Positions 22,236-30,671 of a stretch of DNA of 62,828 bases are shown here, piece by piece (positions within the stretch are counted from its first letter, which is position 1; the number at the start of each line of letters is the position of its first letter). The stretch comes from Acidimicrobiaceae bacterium (GTDB taxonomy: Bacteria > Actinomycetota > Acidimicrobiia > Acidimicrobiales > Ilumatobacteraceae). Under the pieces are notes generated by a model, which was not told the DNA's origin, made no database searches, and saw only the letters and a list, made by a program, of their open reading frames with translations. The stretch spans positions 1 to 62,828 of the forward strand of contig BGOG01000011.1 of assembly GCA_003569125.1 (NCBI GenBank), given 5' to 3'. The position numbers were made by a program, and so were the translations under genes.

Positions 22236-23249
22236 GTGACTAGTTCGCCAATAATCGCCGAAAATCTCGTGCGTCACTTCGGTGATGTTCAAGCCGTCAA
22301 AGGAATCAACTTAGAAGTCAAAGCCGGAGAAGTCTTCGGCTTTCTTGGGCCGAATGGTGCAGGGAAAAGCACAGCAGTTCGCATGTTGACGACTCTGTTG
22401 CGACCGACTTCGGGCACCGCTCGTGTCGCAGGTTATGACGTTGTCAAAGATGCAGATATGGTGCGACGCAGTATCGGTGTCGCATTACAAGATGCAGCGA
22501 TTGATCCATTGATGACCGGCGCAGAACTACTCGCGCTACAGGCAGTGCTTTACGGCATCCCGGCGACAATGATGAAGAAAAGATCCGACGAATTGCTTGA
22601 GCGAGTCGGTCTGACCGCTGCTGCGTCTCGCCGCGTATCGACATATTCGGGTGGCATGCGTCGCCGACTTGATCTCGCACTTTCATTGATTCATCAACCA
22701 ACAGTTTTGTTTTTGGATGAACCAACAACCGGTCTTGACCCGATGAGCCGTCTGACATTGTGGGAAGAAGTGCGTCGCCTGAATCGTGAAGGCACGACCG
22801 TGATGTTGACGACACAATATCTTGAGGAAGCCGACCAACTTGCCGACAGAATCGCAATTATCGACCACGGCAAAATCGTGCGCGAAGGAAAACCGGCTGA
22901 TTTGAAAGCAAGTGTTGGCGCGCCAACTTTAATTATCAAAACACATACAGACCAGATTGACAAAGCGAATTTGGTGCTGGCAACTTTTGGCGACTTGCGT
23001 CCGGGCGCAGAGGGTGCGCTCGGTGTCGGCTTGCGTGGTGGTGCGGCTCAAGTTACCGAAGTGATTCGCAAACTCGACGAATCTGGTGTTCATGTTCAGC
23101 ATCTAGAAATAAACGAACCAAGTTTGGATGATGTTTTCGCCGAAGCCACCGGGTATCGCCTCGAGGGTTCTGACAACGCGCCGTCTGCTGGTGACAACGG
23201 AGCAGACGAGCCACAGACGAAGAAGAAATCGCGCCGAGGGCGAAAGTGA
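22236..23249 (+). CDS. ABC-2 exporter ATP-binding protein (DrrA type)
   Basis: The nucleotide-binding subunit of an ABC-2 exporter. Walker A is GPNGAGKST near residue 38, the signature is YSGGMRRRLDLAL, and Walker B is VLFLDEPTTGLDP, followed by TTQYLEEADQLADR. The C-terminal region beyond residue 230 matches DrrA-like proteins and ends in a basic tail (KKKSRRGRK). It starts 33 bases after the first large subunit and overlaps the next permease by four bases. The substrate is unknown. Confidence 0.94.
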   Translation: MTSSPIIAENLVRHFGDVQAVKGINLEVKAGEVFGFLGPNGAGKSTAVRMLTTLLRPTSGTARVAGYDVVKDADMVRRSIGVALQDAAIDPLMTGAELLALQAVLYGIPATMMKKRSDELLERVGLTAAASRRVSTYSGGMRRRLDLALSLIHQPTVLFLDEPTTGLDPMSRLTLWEEVRRLNREGTTVMLTTQYLEEADQLADRIAIIDHGKIVREGKPADLKASVGAPTLIIKTHTDQIDKANLVLATFGDLRPGAEGALGVGLRGGAAQVTEVIRKLDESGVHVQHLEINEPSLDDVFAEATGYRLEGSDNAPSAGDNGADEPQTKKKSRRGRK

Positions 23250-24025
23250 CGACCAGTGCGATTCGGCAAACTCTGGCGTTGGCCAAGCGGTCGACGCTCG
23301 AATTATTTCGTCAGCCGGCAATCGTGGTGCCGAGCATGATATTTCCGTTGTTTTTTTCATTTCTCGGAAACTCGTCATTCGGCAAAACAACTTCGTTACC
23401 CGGGTTTCCAAAAGTTTCGTCGTATCTACAGTTTCAACTCGCCGGCACGATCACACAAGGCGTGTTGTTCGGCTCGGTAACTGGCGCAGCCGCACTTGCA
23501 ACAGACATCGAGAACGGTTTTTTTGATCGGCTTCTTGCATCACCAACGTCGCGCACGGGTATTTTGTTTGGTCGATTAGCCGGAAGCGTCTTATTTGGCG
23601 CCCTTGAGACGGCCGTCTTCATTTTTGCTTTGTTGCCGTTTGGTGCCGATGTATCTGCCGGAATTCGCGGAATCATCGCGATGATCTTCAGTGGCGCCTT
23701 GATCGCTTTGGCCGTTGGCGCGCTGATGTCGTCAGTCGCACTGAAAACCGGTTCGTCCGAGGCGGTTCAAGGAACATTTCCGTTGCTATTTATTTTGTTG
23801 TTCTTTTCTAGTGCGTTTTTTCCGCGCGAAACGATGAGCGGTGTTTATAAAACAATCGCCGGCTTCAACCCGATCTCGCATCTTGTTGAAGGCATTCGTG
23901 CACTGTCGCTTGAGGGCTTCACCGCATCGGCGACGGCTCGGGCGATTCTCGTGCCGTTGGCAATAGCAGTCGTCGCCTTATTTATCGCCAACACTCAGCT
24001 TCAGTCACGATTGAAGTCGAACTAA
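23246..24025 (+). CDS. ABC-2 type transporter permease 1
   Basis: A 259-residue permease with about six hydrophobic segments in the ABC-2/DrrB pattern. It has an N-terminal amphipathic lead (LALAKRSTLELFRQPAIVV), the ENGFFDRLLASPTSR loop typical of DrrB permeases, and a late SHLVEGIRAL motif. The GTG overlaps the ATPase stop and the stop overlaps the next gene, so the three transporter genes form one translational unit. Confidence 0.9.
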   Translation: MTTSAIRQTLALAKRSTLELFRQPAIVVPSMIFPLFFSFLGNSSFGKTTSLPGFPKVSSYLQFQLAGTITQGVLFGSVTGAAALATDIENGFFDRLLASPTSRTGILFGRLAGSVLFGALETAVFIFALLPFGADVSAGIRGIIAMIFSGALIALAVGALMSSVALKTGSSEAVQGTFPLLFILLFFSSAFFPRETMSGVYKTIAGFNPISHLVEGIRALSLEGFTASATARAILVPLAIAVVALFIANTQLQSRLKSN

Positions 24026-24849
24026 TGGGCGCTCTTGTGCAGACAACGATTCGTGAAAAAGATCTTCACACCACGACTATGCGTAGCGCTGGACAGTTGA
24101 TAAAACGCAGTCTGATCAACACTCGACGACTTCCGTCTGCATTCTTTCCAACTTTGGCGATGCCAATTTTTAACATGGTTTCTTTTTCTGGCACATTCTT
24201 CGCGCTCACGAAATTGCCCGGGTTTCCAACCGACAGATCAGTCAACTGGTTTATGCCACTTGGGCTGGCAATGGGTTCTGCATTCAGCGGAGTTGGTCTG
24301 GGCTTCTCGCTGATCCGCGATTTAGAAAATGGTTTCTACGATCGCTTGCGAATGTCGCCGACGTCGCGTGTATCACTGATCGTTGGTCCGATACTTGCCA
24401 CATGGATTCGAGTGACTCTGGTTTCGATCGTCGTCTTCATCGCGGGCTTTTTACTTGGTGCACGACCCACTGCAGGCGTGATGAGTTATGTTTGCTCGCT
24501 CGTAGCAGCACTCGGCATCTCGACAATCGGTGCGGGCTGGGGTCTGGGTCTCGGATATCGATTTCAAGATATGCGTGGTGCCGCGATCATGCAACTTTCG
24601 ATCTTTCTGACAATGTTTATGTCAACTGCACAGGTGCCATTGAATGTGATGACCGGATGGTTGCACACTGTTGCTCGGTTCAACCCGATAACGAATATTT
24701 TTCGGTTGTCGAGGTCTGGCTGGGTCAATTCAACCGACCCGGGTCACTTGAGTTGGTCAAGTGTTTACGGCGGGCTCTTGGCGATCGCCATACTCAGTAT
24801 TCTCAGCCTTATCTTCGCTTTGCGGAGCCTCAAAAAAATAGATAACTAG
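24025..24849 (+). CDS. ABC-2 type transporter permease 2
   Basis: A second ABC-2 permease, 274 residues. It shares the loop LENGFYDRLRMSPTSR with the preceding gene, showing that the two are paralogues that probably form a heterodimer. It has six predicted membrane segments. The ATG overlaps the preceding TAA (TAATG). This is the last gene before the 92-base gap that precedes the small-subunit gene. Confidence 0.9.
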   Translation: MGALVQTTIREKDLHTTTMRSAGQLIKRSLINTRRLPSAFFPTLAMPIFNMVSFSGTFFALTKLPGFPTDRSVNWFMPLGLAMGSAFSGVGLGFSLIRDLENGFYDRLRMSPTSRVSLIVGPILATWIRVTLVSIVVFIAGFLLGARPTAGVMSYVCSLVAALGISTIGAGWGLGLGYRFQDMRGAAIMQLSIFLTMFMSTAQVPLNVMTGWLHTVARFNPITNIFRLSRSGWVNSTDPGHLSWSSVYGGLLAIAILSILSLIFALRSLKKIDN

Positions 24850-24866
24850 CCCGATTTGTATGCACG

Positions 24867-24922
24867 TGCCCCTCGAGGGCATGATGTGTTGCAGGGGAAA
24901 ATGTTCGGCGATGACGCCGAAC
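24867..24922 (+). promoter_or_regulatory. Two hairpins in the leader of the CoxS-like gene
   Basis: TGCCC-CTCGA-GGGCA (24867-24881) is followed by a perfect 8-bp hairpin GTTCGGCG-ATGA-CGCCGAAC (24903-24922). The second ends 20 bases before the small-subunit ATG, just ahead of its GGGGGG ribosome-binding site. They may terminate the exporter transcript, or act as an RNA-level switch or processing site. The known molybdenum-cofactor riboswitch pattern is not recognisable. Confidence 0.5.
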
Positions 24923-24941
24923 TAAATACGGGGGGTTGTCA

Positions 24942-25400
24942 ATGAAAGTTTCAATCACGGTCAACGGCAAAGAACATCACAGCGATGTTGAGCCACGAAC
25001 TTTGCTCGTGCATTACATTCGCGAAACTTTGGGTCTGACTGGCACGAATGTCGGTTGCGACACATCAAGTTGCGGTGCTTGCACGATTCACCTGGATGGA
25101 GAAGCAGTCAAGAGTTGCACGATGCTCGCGGTGCAAGCCGACGGGTCAAAAGTGACAACAATCGAAGGTCTCGCCAAAAATGGTGTGATGCATCCGATGC
25201 AAACAGCATTTATGGAGAACCACGGCCTGCAGTGTGGTTATTGCACGCCAGGAATGGTGATGGCGGCGATTGGTTTGCTGAACGAAAACCCGAAGCCAAC
25301 CGAAGATGAGGTACGCATGGGTCTTGAAGGCAACTTATGTCGCTGCACTGGTTATCACAACATCGTCAAGTCTGTGCTCGCAGCCGCGAGTGCGAAGTAG
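24942..25400 (+). CDS. CoxS-like [2Fe-2S] small subunit of molybdenum hydroxylase
   Basis: The electron-transfer subunit, 152 residues, with two [2Fe-2S] clusters. The plant-type cluster uses Cys39, Cys44, Cys47 and Cys59 ([10 protein letters not shown]). The second uses Cys98, Cys101, Cys133 and Cys135 (QCGYCTPGM, then [12 protein letters not shown]). All eight cysteines are present. ATG 24942 is chosen because GGGGGG ends six bases upstream. An in-frame TTG two codons earlier is inside the spacer. It heads the S-L-M operon. Confidence 0.96.
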   Translation: MKVSITVNGKEHHSDVEPRTLLVHYIRETLGLTGTNVGCDTSSCGACTIHLDGEAVKSCTMLAVQADGSKVTTIEGLAKNGVMHPMQTAFMENHGLQCGYCTPGMVMAAIGLLNENPKPTEDEVRMGLEGNLCRCTGYHNIVKSVLAAASAK

Positions 25401-25411
25401 AGGGGGCCATC

Positions 25412-27805
25412 ATGACAATCACCGAGAACAAACCAGCCAACATCATTGGCACAAGGTTGTTGCGTCGCGAAGACCCACCACTATTAACCGGCGAAGCAAA
25501 GTTCACCAACGATCTAAATATTCCAGGGGCGTTGCACCTTTCAGTTTTGCGCTCACCATATGCGCACGCGAAAATTAAATCAATCGATGTCTCGGCCGCT
25601 CTAAAAATCGCCGGTGTCATCGCCGTCTACACGGGCAAAGATTTGCAATCGGCATGGGCGGCACCGATGCCATGCGCGTGGCCGGTAACCGCCGACATGA
25701 AGAATCCGCCGCACTTTCCGCTGGCGATCGACAAAGTTAATTATGTCGGCGACGGTGTCGCCGCTGTTTTAGCCACTAACGAAACGGCTTCGCGTGATGC
25801 GCTCGATGCAATCGATGTTGAATACGAACCGCTCAAGGCAGTCGTCGATCTTGAAGATTCTTTGAGTGACAAAAATATAATTCACCAAGATCTCGGCACG
25901 AACAAGAGTTACACCTGGCCACTACTAGTAGAAGAAACACCAGGTTGTGTTGCCGAAGCGTTCAAAAAAGCCAAGTACAAAGTCAAAGAACGCTACGTAC
26001 AACAGCGATTGATCCCGATGGCGATGGAGCCAAGGGCGATCGCCGCCGTACCGCAGCCATTTGGTGGCGACATCACGCTTTACTCTTCGACACAGATACC
26101 GCACATTTTGAAAGTGATGACTGCAATAACACTCGGCATACCCGAGCAGCAGGTGCGCGTCGTTGCGCCAAGTGTCGGCGGCGGTTTCGGTTCGAAACTC
26201 GACGTCTATGCCGAAGAACTTTTGTGCATGGCACTCGCCCGCAAACACAATGCCCCTGTGCGTTGGGTTGAAGAGCGTTCAGAAAATACCCAGGCGACTA
26301 TTCAAGGTCGCGGTCAAATTCAGCACATCGAATTGGCCGCTGATGAAAATGGCAAAATAACTGCAGTTCGTGTGCGCATCGTCGGCGACATGGGTGCTTA
26401 TCTACAACTCGTCACACCAGGTGTGCCTTTGCTTGGTGCGTTTTTGTATGCAGGCGTCTATGACATTCCGAAGGCTTACGATTTTGAGTGCACTTCGGTG
26501 TTCACGAACTTGACGCCAACAGACGCATATCGTGGCGCAGGTCGACCAGAAGCGACATACGCAATTGAAATGGCAATTGAAGCCCTCGCTCGTGAAATGA
26601 AAATCGACTCGTTCGAGTTGCGCAAGCGCAACTACATCAAAAAAGAGCAGTTTCCGTATACGGCTTTCAGTGGCCTGACATACGACTCTGGCGATCACCT
26701 GCTGGCTGCCGAGAAAGCCGCCAAGATGACCGACCTCGTTGGTGTGCGTGCACAACAGAAAAAGCAAAATGTTCCTGGTGCGACGAAACTGCTCGGGGTC
26801 GGCATGAGTTCATATTTTGAAATGTGCGGTCTGGCACCATCGCGCGTTTTGGCATCACTCAACTACTCGGCGGGTGGCTGGGAAGCCGCGACCGTGCGGG
26901 TGTTGCCGACAAATAAAGTTCAAGTCATCACGGGCACATCGCCACACGGTCAAGGACACGAGACATCGTGGGCAATGATCGCCGCAGAAAAACTCGGAGT
27001 CGCACCCGAAGATGTGGATGTTTTGCACAGCGACACGGCGATTTCGGCCTTGGGTCTTGATACTTACGGTTCGCGAAGCCTGCCCGTTGGTGGCGTCGCG
27101 ATTGCGCTCGCCTGTGACAAGGTGATTGAAAAAGCAAAACTGATTGCAGCCCACCAACTTGAGTGCTCTGCCGACGACCTTCAGTTCGAAAACGGCACAT
27201 TCAGCGTCAAAGGCTCGCCCGATCGTGCTCTGCCACTCGCGGCAATTGCGTTCGGTGCATTCACCGCACACAACCTTCCAGACGGCTGCGAACCGAACCT
27301 TGAGGCCCAAGTTTCATACGACCCGCCAAACTTCTCGTGGCCATTTGGCACTCACATGTGTGTCGTCGAAGTCGACACAGAAACGGGTGCTGTTGAGATT
27401 CTTAAATATATTGCCGTAGATGACTGTGGCAATCAAATCAATCCGCTGATTGTTGAAGGTCAAGTGCACGGCGGTGTGGTGCAAGGTATCGCCCAAGCGT
27501 TGTTTGAAGAAGCCGTTTACGACAGCGATGGCAACTTGAAGTCGTCGAACCTCGCCGAATATCTCGTGCCTGCTGCATGTGATGTGCCGGCGATTACGAC
27601 TGCTCACACCGTGACACCTTCGCCGACAAATCAACTCGGCGTCAAAGGAATCGGTGAGGCAGGCACGATTGGCGCGGCACCGACTGTGATCACTGCAATT
27701 ATCGATGCGCTCTCAAGTCTCGGTGTGACCACGATGGCGATGCCTGCATCACCGCAAACAGTATGGAGAACGATTAACGAAGCAACTCGTGGAGGTAAGC
27801 AATGA
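25412..27805 (+). CDS. Form II CoxL-like molybdenum hydroxylase large subunit (copy 2)
   Basis: The catalytic subunit of the adjacent S-L-M enzyme, 797 residues. It has GTRLLRREDPPLLTGEAKF, APSVGGGFGSKLD, the form II active loop AYRGAGRPEATYAIE, GTSPHGQGHETSW, and KGIGEAGTIGAAP with the catalytic Glu. It resembles the copy at 19.9 kb throughout but differs enough to suggest another substrate. ATG 25412 follows AGGGGG. Upstream in-frame codons overlap the small-subunit gene and are unlikely to be used. The stop overlaps the medium-subunit start. Confidence 0.94.
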   Translation: MTITENKPANIIGTRLLRREDPPLLTGEAKFTNDLNIPGALHLSVLRSPYAHAKIKSIDVSAALKIAGVIAVYTGKDLQSAWAAPMPCAWPVTADMKNPPHFPLAIDKVNYVGDGVAAVLATNETASRDALDAIDVEYEPLKAVVDLEDSLSDKNIIHQDLGTNKSYTWPLLVEETPGCVAEAFKKAKYKVKERYVQQRLIPMAMEPRAIAAVPQPFGGDITLYSSTQIPHILKVMTAITLGIPEQQVRVVAPSVGGGFGSKLDVYAEELLCMALARKHNAPVRWVEERSENTQATIQGRGQIQHIELAADENGKITAVRVRIVGDMGAYLQLVTPGVPLLGAFLYAGVYDIPKAYDFECTSVFTNLTPTDAYRGAGRPEATYAIEMAIEALAREMKIDSFELRKRNYIKKEQFPYTAFSGLTYDSGDHLLAAEKAAKMTDLVGVRAQQKKQNVPGATKLLGVGMSSYFEMCGLAPSRVLASLNYSAGGWEAATVRVLPTNKVQVITGTSPHGQGHETSWAMIAAEKLGVAPEDVDVLHSDTAISALGLDTYGSRSLPVGGVAIALACDKVIEKAKLIAAHQLECSADDLQFENGTFSVKGSPDRALPLAAIAFGAFTAHNLPDGCEPNLEAQVSYDPPNFSWPFGTHMCVVEVDTETGAVEILKYIAVDDCGNQINPLIVEGQVHGGVVQGIAQALFEEAVYDSDGNLKSSNLAEYLVPAACDVPAITTAHTVTPSPTNQLGVKGIGEAGTIGAAPTVITAIIDALSSLGVTTMAMPASPQTVWRTINEATRGGKQ

Positions 27806-28626
27806 TTCCTGCAGCATTCGACTACAAGCGTGCTTCATCGGCGGCTGAAGCAATCTCGCTGATCAGCCAGTACGGCAGTGACGCGAAGTTTCTTGCAGGT
27901 GGTCACAGTTTGTTGCCGCTGATGAAACTTCGTCTTGCACAACCTGCGATGTTGATCGACATCGGTCGAGTCAAAGATCTTTCATACGTCAAAGATGCGG
28001 GCAATCACATTGCTATTGGTGCACTGACACAGCACATGGATGTCGAGAATTCGAAAGTTCTACACGAACATGCTCCTCTTTTGTCGAAAGCGGCTAGTCA
28101 TGTTGGTGATGCGCAAGTTCGACATCGTGGCACAATCGGTGGCTCGATCGCTCACGCCGACCCTGCGAGTGATTTGCCAGCAACAACGCTTGCGCTTGGA
28201 GCAACTTATGTTGTCCAAGGACCAAAAGGTCAGCGTGAAATCGCAGCAGCAAACTTTTATAAAGGCTTTCTTGAAAGCGATCTTGCCGCCGACGAGATGC
28301 TGATTGAAATTCGCGTGCCGAAAATGCAAGGCGCTGGTTGGAGTTTTCAAAAGTTCAATCGCCGCGCGCAAGACTGGGCGATCGTTGGTGTCGCTGCTTG
28401 GCGCCGCAAAGGCGAGGCTGGGGTTGCGCTCGTAAACATGGGCTCGACACCGATTCTTGCGACCAGCGTTGCCAATGCAATCGCCAAGGGTGCTTCAATC
28501 AGTGATGCGGCGGCAATGGCTTCTAATGAGGCTGAGCCGCAAAGCGATCTCAATGCATCAACCGAATATCGCAAACATCTGGCGTCTGTATTGGTTCGTC
28601 GGGCACTCGAGGCTGCTTCGAAATAA
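27802..28626 (+). CDS. CoxM-like FAD-binding medium subunit of molybdenum hydroxylase
   Basis: The FAD subunit that passes electrons from the [2Fe-2S] clusters to the final acceptor. Flavin motifs are AGGHSLLPLMKLRLAQP near residue 32 and GTIGGSIAHADPASDLP near residue 111, both family standards. The 274-residue length is typical. Gene order here is S-L-M rather than the M-S-L order of CO-oxidising cox operons, and the start overlaps the large-subunit stop (ATGA). Confidence 0.95.
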   Translation: MIPAAFDYKRASSAAEAISLISQYGSDAKFLAGGHSLLPLMKLRLAQPAMLIDIGRVKDLSYVKDAGNHIAIGALTQHMDVENSKVLHEHAPLLSKAASHVGDAQVRHRGTIGGSIAHADPASDLPATTLALGATYVVQGPKGQREIAAANFYKGFLESDLAADEMLIEIRVPKMQGAGWSFQKFNRRAQDWAIVGVAAWRRKGEAGVALVNMGSTPILATSVANAIAKGASISDAAAMASNEAEPQSDLNASTEYRKHLASVLVRRALEAASK

Positions 28627-28647
28627 ATATCGAATATTCAGAATCTT

Positions 28648-29556
28648 GTGCGTCTAATTCGTTTTAGACCAGCGTTAGTTTTCGCCTTCAGCACAGTTTT
28701 TCTTTGGTCGGTTAAACATTTCGGGCTTCCGGTCGATCGCATCGCCGTCGTGTCGTGGCTGTTGGGCGCACTTGTTTGTGGCAACTTCGGCAAACCGTTG
28801 CGAGAACAACGCGCGATGGTTCGCGACTGGGGCATTTTGGTTGCCCTGCTTTTCGCCTACGAATACAGCCGTGGCATCGCTGACCAACTTGGTACGCGAG
28901 TGCACATGACGGCGATTCGTGACATTGATCGATTTTTATTTTTCGGCAACGATCCGAACGTCTGGATGCAAAATCACTTCAATGTTTCACGCAAGGTCTC
29001 GTGGTATGAAATTCCGTTGGCGGCCGTCTACATGACTCATTTCGTGTTTCCCGTACTGGTGGCGGTCGTACTGTGGCTTCGCAATCGCGGGCAATGGGCT
29101 CGCTATATGCGCAGGTTCGCGCTGCTACTCGGCTCTGGTGTGGCCACATATATTTTGTTTCCGGTTGCACCACCGTGGATGGCTGCACGCGACGGCCAGA
29201 TGGCGCACATTGTTCGAATCACCGCTCGCGGCTGGCGCCGTATTGGACTGTCAACTGTGTCCAAAGTTTTTGACCGCGGCAAAGAAATAACCAACCCAGT
29301 GGCCGCGCTGCCTTCGTTGCACGCAGCATTTTCACTTTTAGTCGTCGTGTTCTTCTTCAAATGGATTTCGATGCCGTGGAGAATTATCTCATTGGTACTG
29401 CCATTATCTATGGCCTTCGCGCTCGTATATTTCGGTGAGCATTACGTCACCGATATTTTGTTGGGCTGGCTTTATGTTGGCGGTGCAAGTTATATTGCGA
29501 CTCGCTACGAGCAGAGAAAACTTGTTAAGACCGAAGACCGAGCAACGAGCAATTAA
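28648..29556 (+). CDS. PAP2-family membrane phosphatase/transferase (copy 1)
   Basis: A polytopic 302-residue membrane protein of the PAP2/Aur1-like type. The catalytic phosphatase motifs are ALPSLHAAFSLL near residue 218 and GEHYVTDILLGW near residue 256. Such enzymes act on lipid phosphates or transfer phospho-head groups. The GTG start lies 22 bases after the medium-subunit gene, so it may be the last gene of that operon. Its link to the hydroxylase is unknown. Confidence 0.85.
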   Translation: MRLIRFRPALVFAFSTVFLWSVKHFGLPVDRIAVVSWLLGALVCGNFGKPLREQRAMVRDWGILVALLFAYEYSRGIADQLGTRVHMTAIRDIDRFLFFGNDPNVWMQNHFNVSRKVSWYEIPLAAVYMTHFVFPVLVAVVLWLRNRGQWARYMRRFALLLGSGVATYILFPVAPPWMAARDGQMAHIVRITARGWRRIGLSTVSKVFDRGKEITNPVAALPSLHAAFSLLVVVFFFKWISMPWRIISLVLPLSMAFALVYFGEHYVTDILLGWLYVGGASYIATRYEQRKLVKTEDRATSN

Positions 29557-29559
29557 TAA

Positions 29560-29856
29560 CTAGTAGCTAATTTGTGACGCAGTGCGACTGGCAATATACG
29601 GCTTGAAATACTTCGCACGAATCTCATTATGCAGTGGGTCTTCGTCGTAGGCACGCCAGCCCGCAACATCATCAAAAGTTGCGGCGATCAAATAATTTGC
29701 ATTGGTCGCGGCTGAAACACCTAAATCGGGTCCGCAGTGGTAACTGCGCACAGTCTTGATTTGTTTGACCATGTCTCGTAGAACTTCGTCAATTACCTGG
29801 TGATAATTCGCTGGCACTTGATCGTTCCAGGTGATCGCCACGACATGTTGCAACAT
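29560..29856 (-). CDS. Dabb (stress-responsive alpha/beta-barrel) domain protein
   Basis: A 98-residue single-domain protein beginning LQHVVAITWNDQVPANYHQ, with a central YHCGPDLGVSAATNANYLI and DVAGWRAYDEDPLHNEI. This is the Dabb ferredoxin-like dimeric barrel pattern, a fold that includes polyketide cyclases and small heme- or aromatic-binding enzymes. It overlaps the SDR stop by one base, so the two minus-strand genes are co-translated. They are the only minus-strand genes within the locus. Confidence 0.8.
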   Translation of the reverse strand: MLQHVVAITWNDQVPANYHQVIDEVLRDMVKQIKTVRSYHCGPDLGVSAATNANYLIAATFDDVAGWRAYDEDPLHNEIRAKYFKPYIASRTASQISY

Positions 29857-30602
29857 CAGATCAAACCCGAGTATTGGCCGCCATCAACTTGAAGGTTCGC
29901 ACCAGTAATAAATTTCGCCGACTCACTGCACAAAAATGCAACAACATCACCAAAATCTTTCGGATCACCGATTACCCCGGCCGGAATATCCAGGGCTTTT
30001 GCATCAGGCGTCGCACCGTACAACTGCGTGATTCGATCTGTGGCGTGAGTTCCTGGTTGCACCGTATTAATTGTTACACAGTCAGAGGCAACCTCGCGGG
30101 CAACAGTCTTGAGAAAACCAGTCAAACCTGCACGCATCGTGTTGGACAGAATCAAATTAGCGATTGGCTGGCGCACTGAAATAGATGTAATCGCCACAAC
30201 TCGCCCCCACTTACGCGATTGCATCTGCGGCACGACGAGTTTGGTCATCGCAATCATCGATAGCAAACCGTTTTGCACGGCGGTTTCGTAATTCGCGACA
30301 CTCGTACTGGCAAAGTTTCCCGCTGGCGGTCCTCCACCGTTCAGAACGGCAATATCAATGTGCCCGAGTGCGGCAGTCGCCTGATTAATAAAAGTTTCAC
30401 CGCCGGCGACACTTGAAACATCACCGACAATGCCGATGCACGAGTTACCGATTTTTGCGGCAGCATCAGTCAAACGCTTGGCGTCACGACCACATATGAC
30501 GACACGCACGCCAGCAGTGACAAGAGACCGAGCGGTTGCAAAACCCAGACCAGCCGAACCACCGGATACAACTGCCGTTCGCCCAGAAAGTCCAAGATCC
30601 AT
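29856..30602 (-). CDS. SDR-family protein lacking the canonical Tyr-Lys pair
   Basis: A Rossmann-fold short-chain dehydrogenase/reductase-like protein of about 248 residues. The cofactor loop is SGGSAGLGFATAR, and NGGGPPAGNF fits the NNAG position. The usual YxxxK is replaced: after SISVRQPIANLI the sequence is LSNTMRAGLTGF, so the catalytic Tyr and Lys are absent. A subgroup of SDRs annotated as 3-oxoacyl-ACP-reductase-like has this NLxLSN form. ATG 30602 (MDLGLSGRTAVV) is preferred; ATG 30608 adds two residues. TAATCT, a possible -10, ends eight bases before ATG 30602. Confidence 0.85.
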   Translation of the reverse strand: MDLGLSGRTAVVSGGSAGLGFATARSLVTAGVRVVICGRDAKRLTDAAAKIGNSCIGIVGDVSSVAGGETFINQATAALGHIDIAVLNGGGPPAGNFASTSVANYETAVQNGLLSMIAMTKLVVPQMQSRKWGRVVAITSISVRQPIANLILSNTMRAGLTGFLKTVAREVASDCVTINTVQPGTHATDRITQLYGATPDAKALDIPAGVIGDPKDFGDVVAFLCSESAKFITGANLQVDGGQYSGLI

Positions 30603-30671
30603 AAACATCTAGATTACTTCGCCGATTAGTTGTTGTCGCATAGAATAACCTGCGTTAGGTGGTGAGAACCA

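Noticed and set aside
19914-28626. Aerobic CO dehydrogenase (coxMSL) for carbon monoxide oxidation
   Set aside because: Both large subunits have AYRGAGR (form II) and lack the active-site cysteine motif of form I, and the gene order is S-L-M, not M-S-L.
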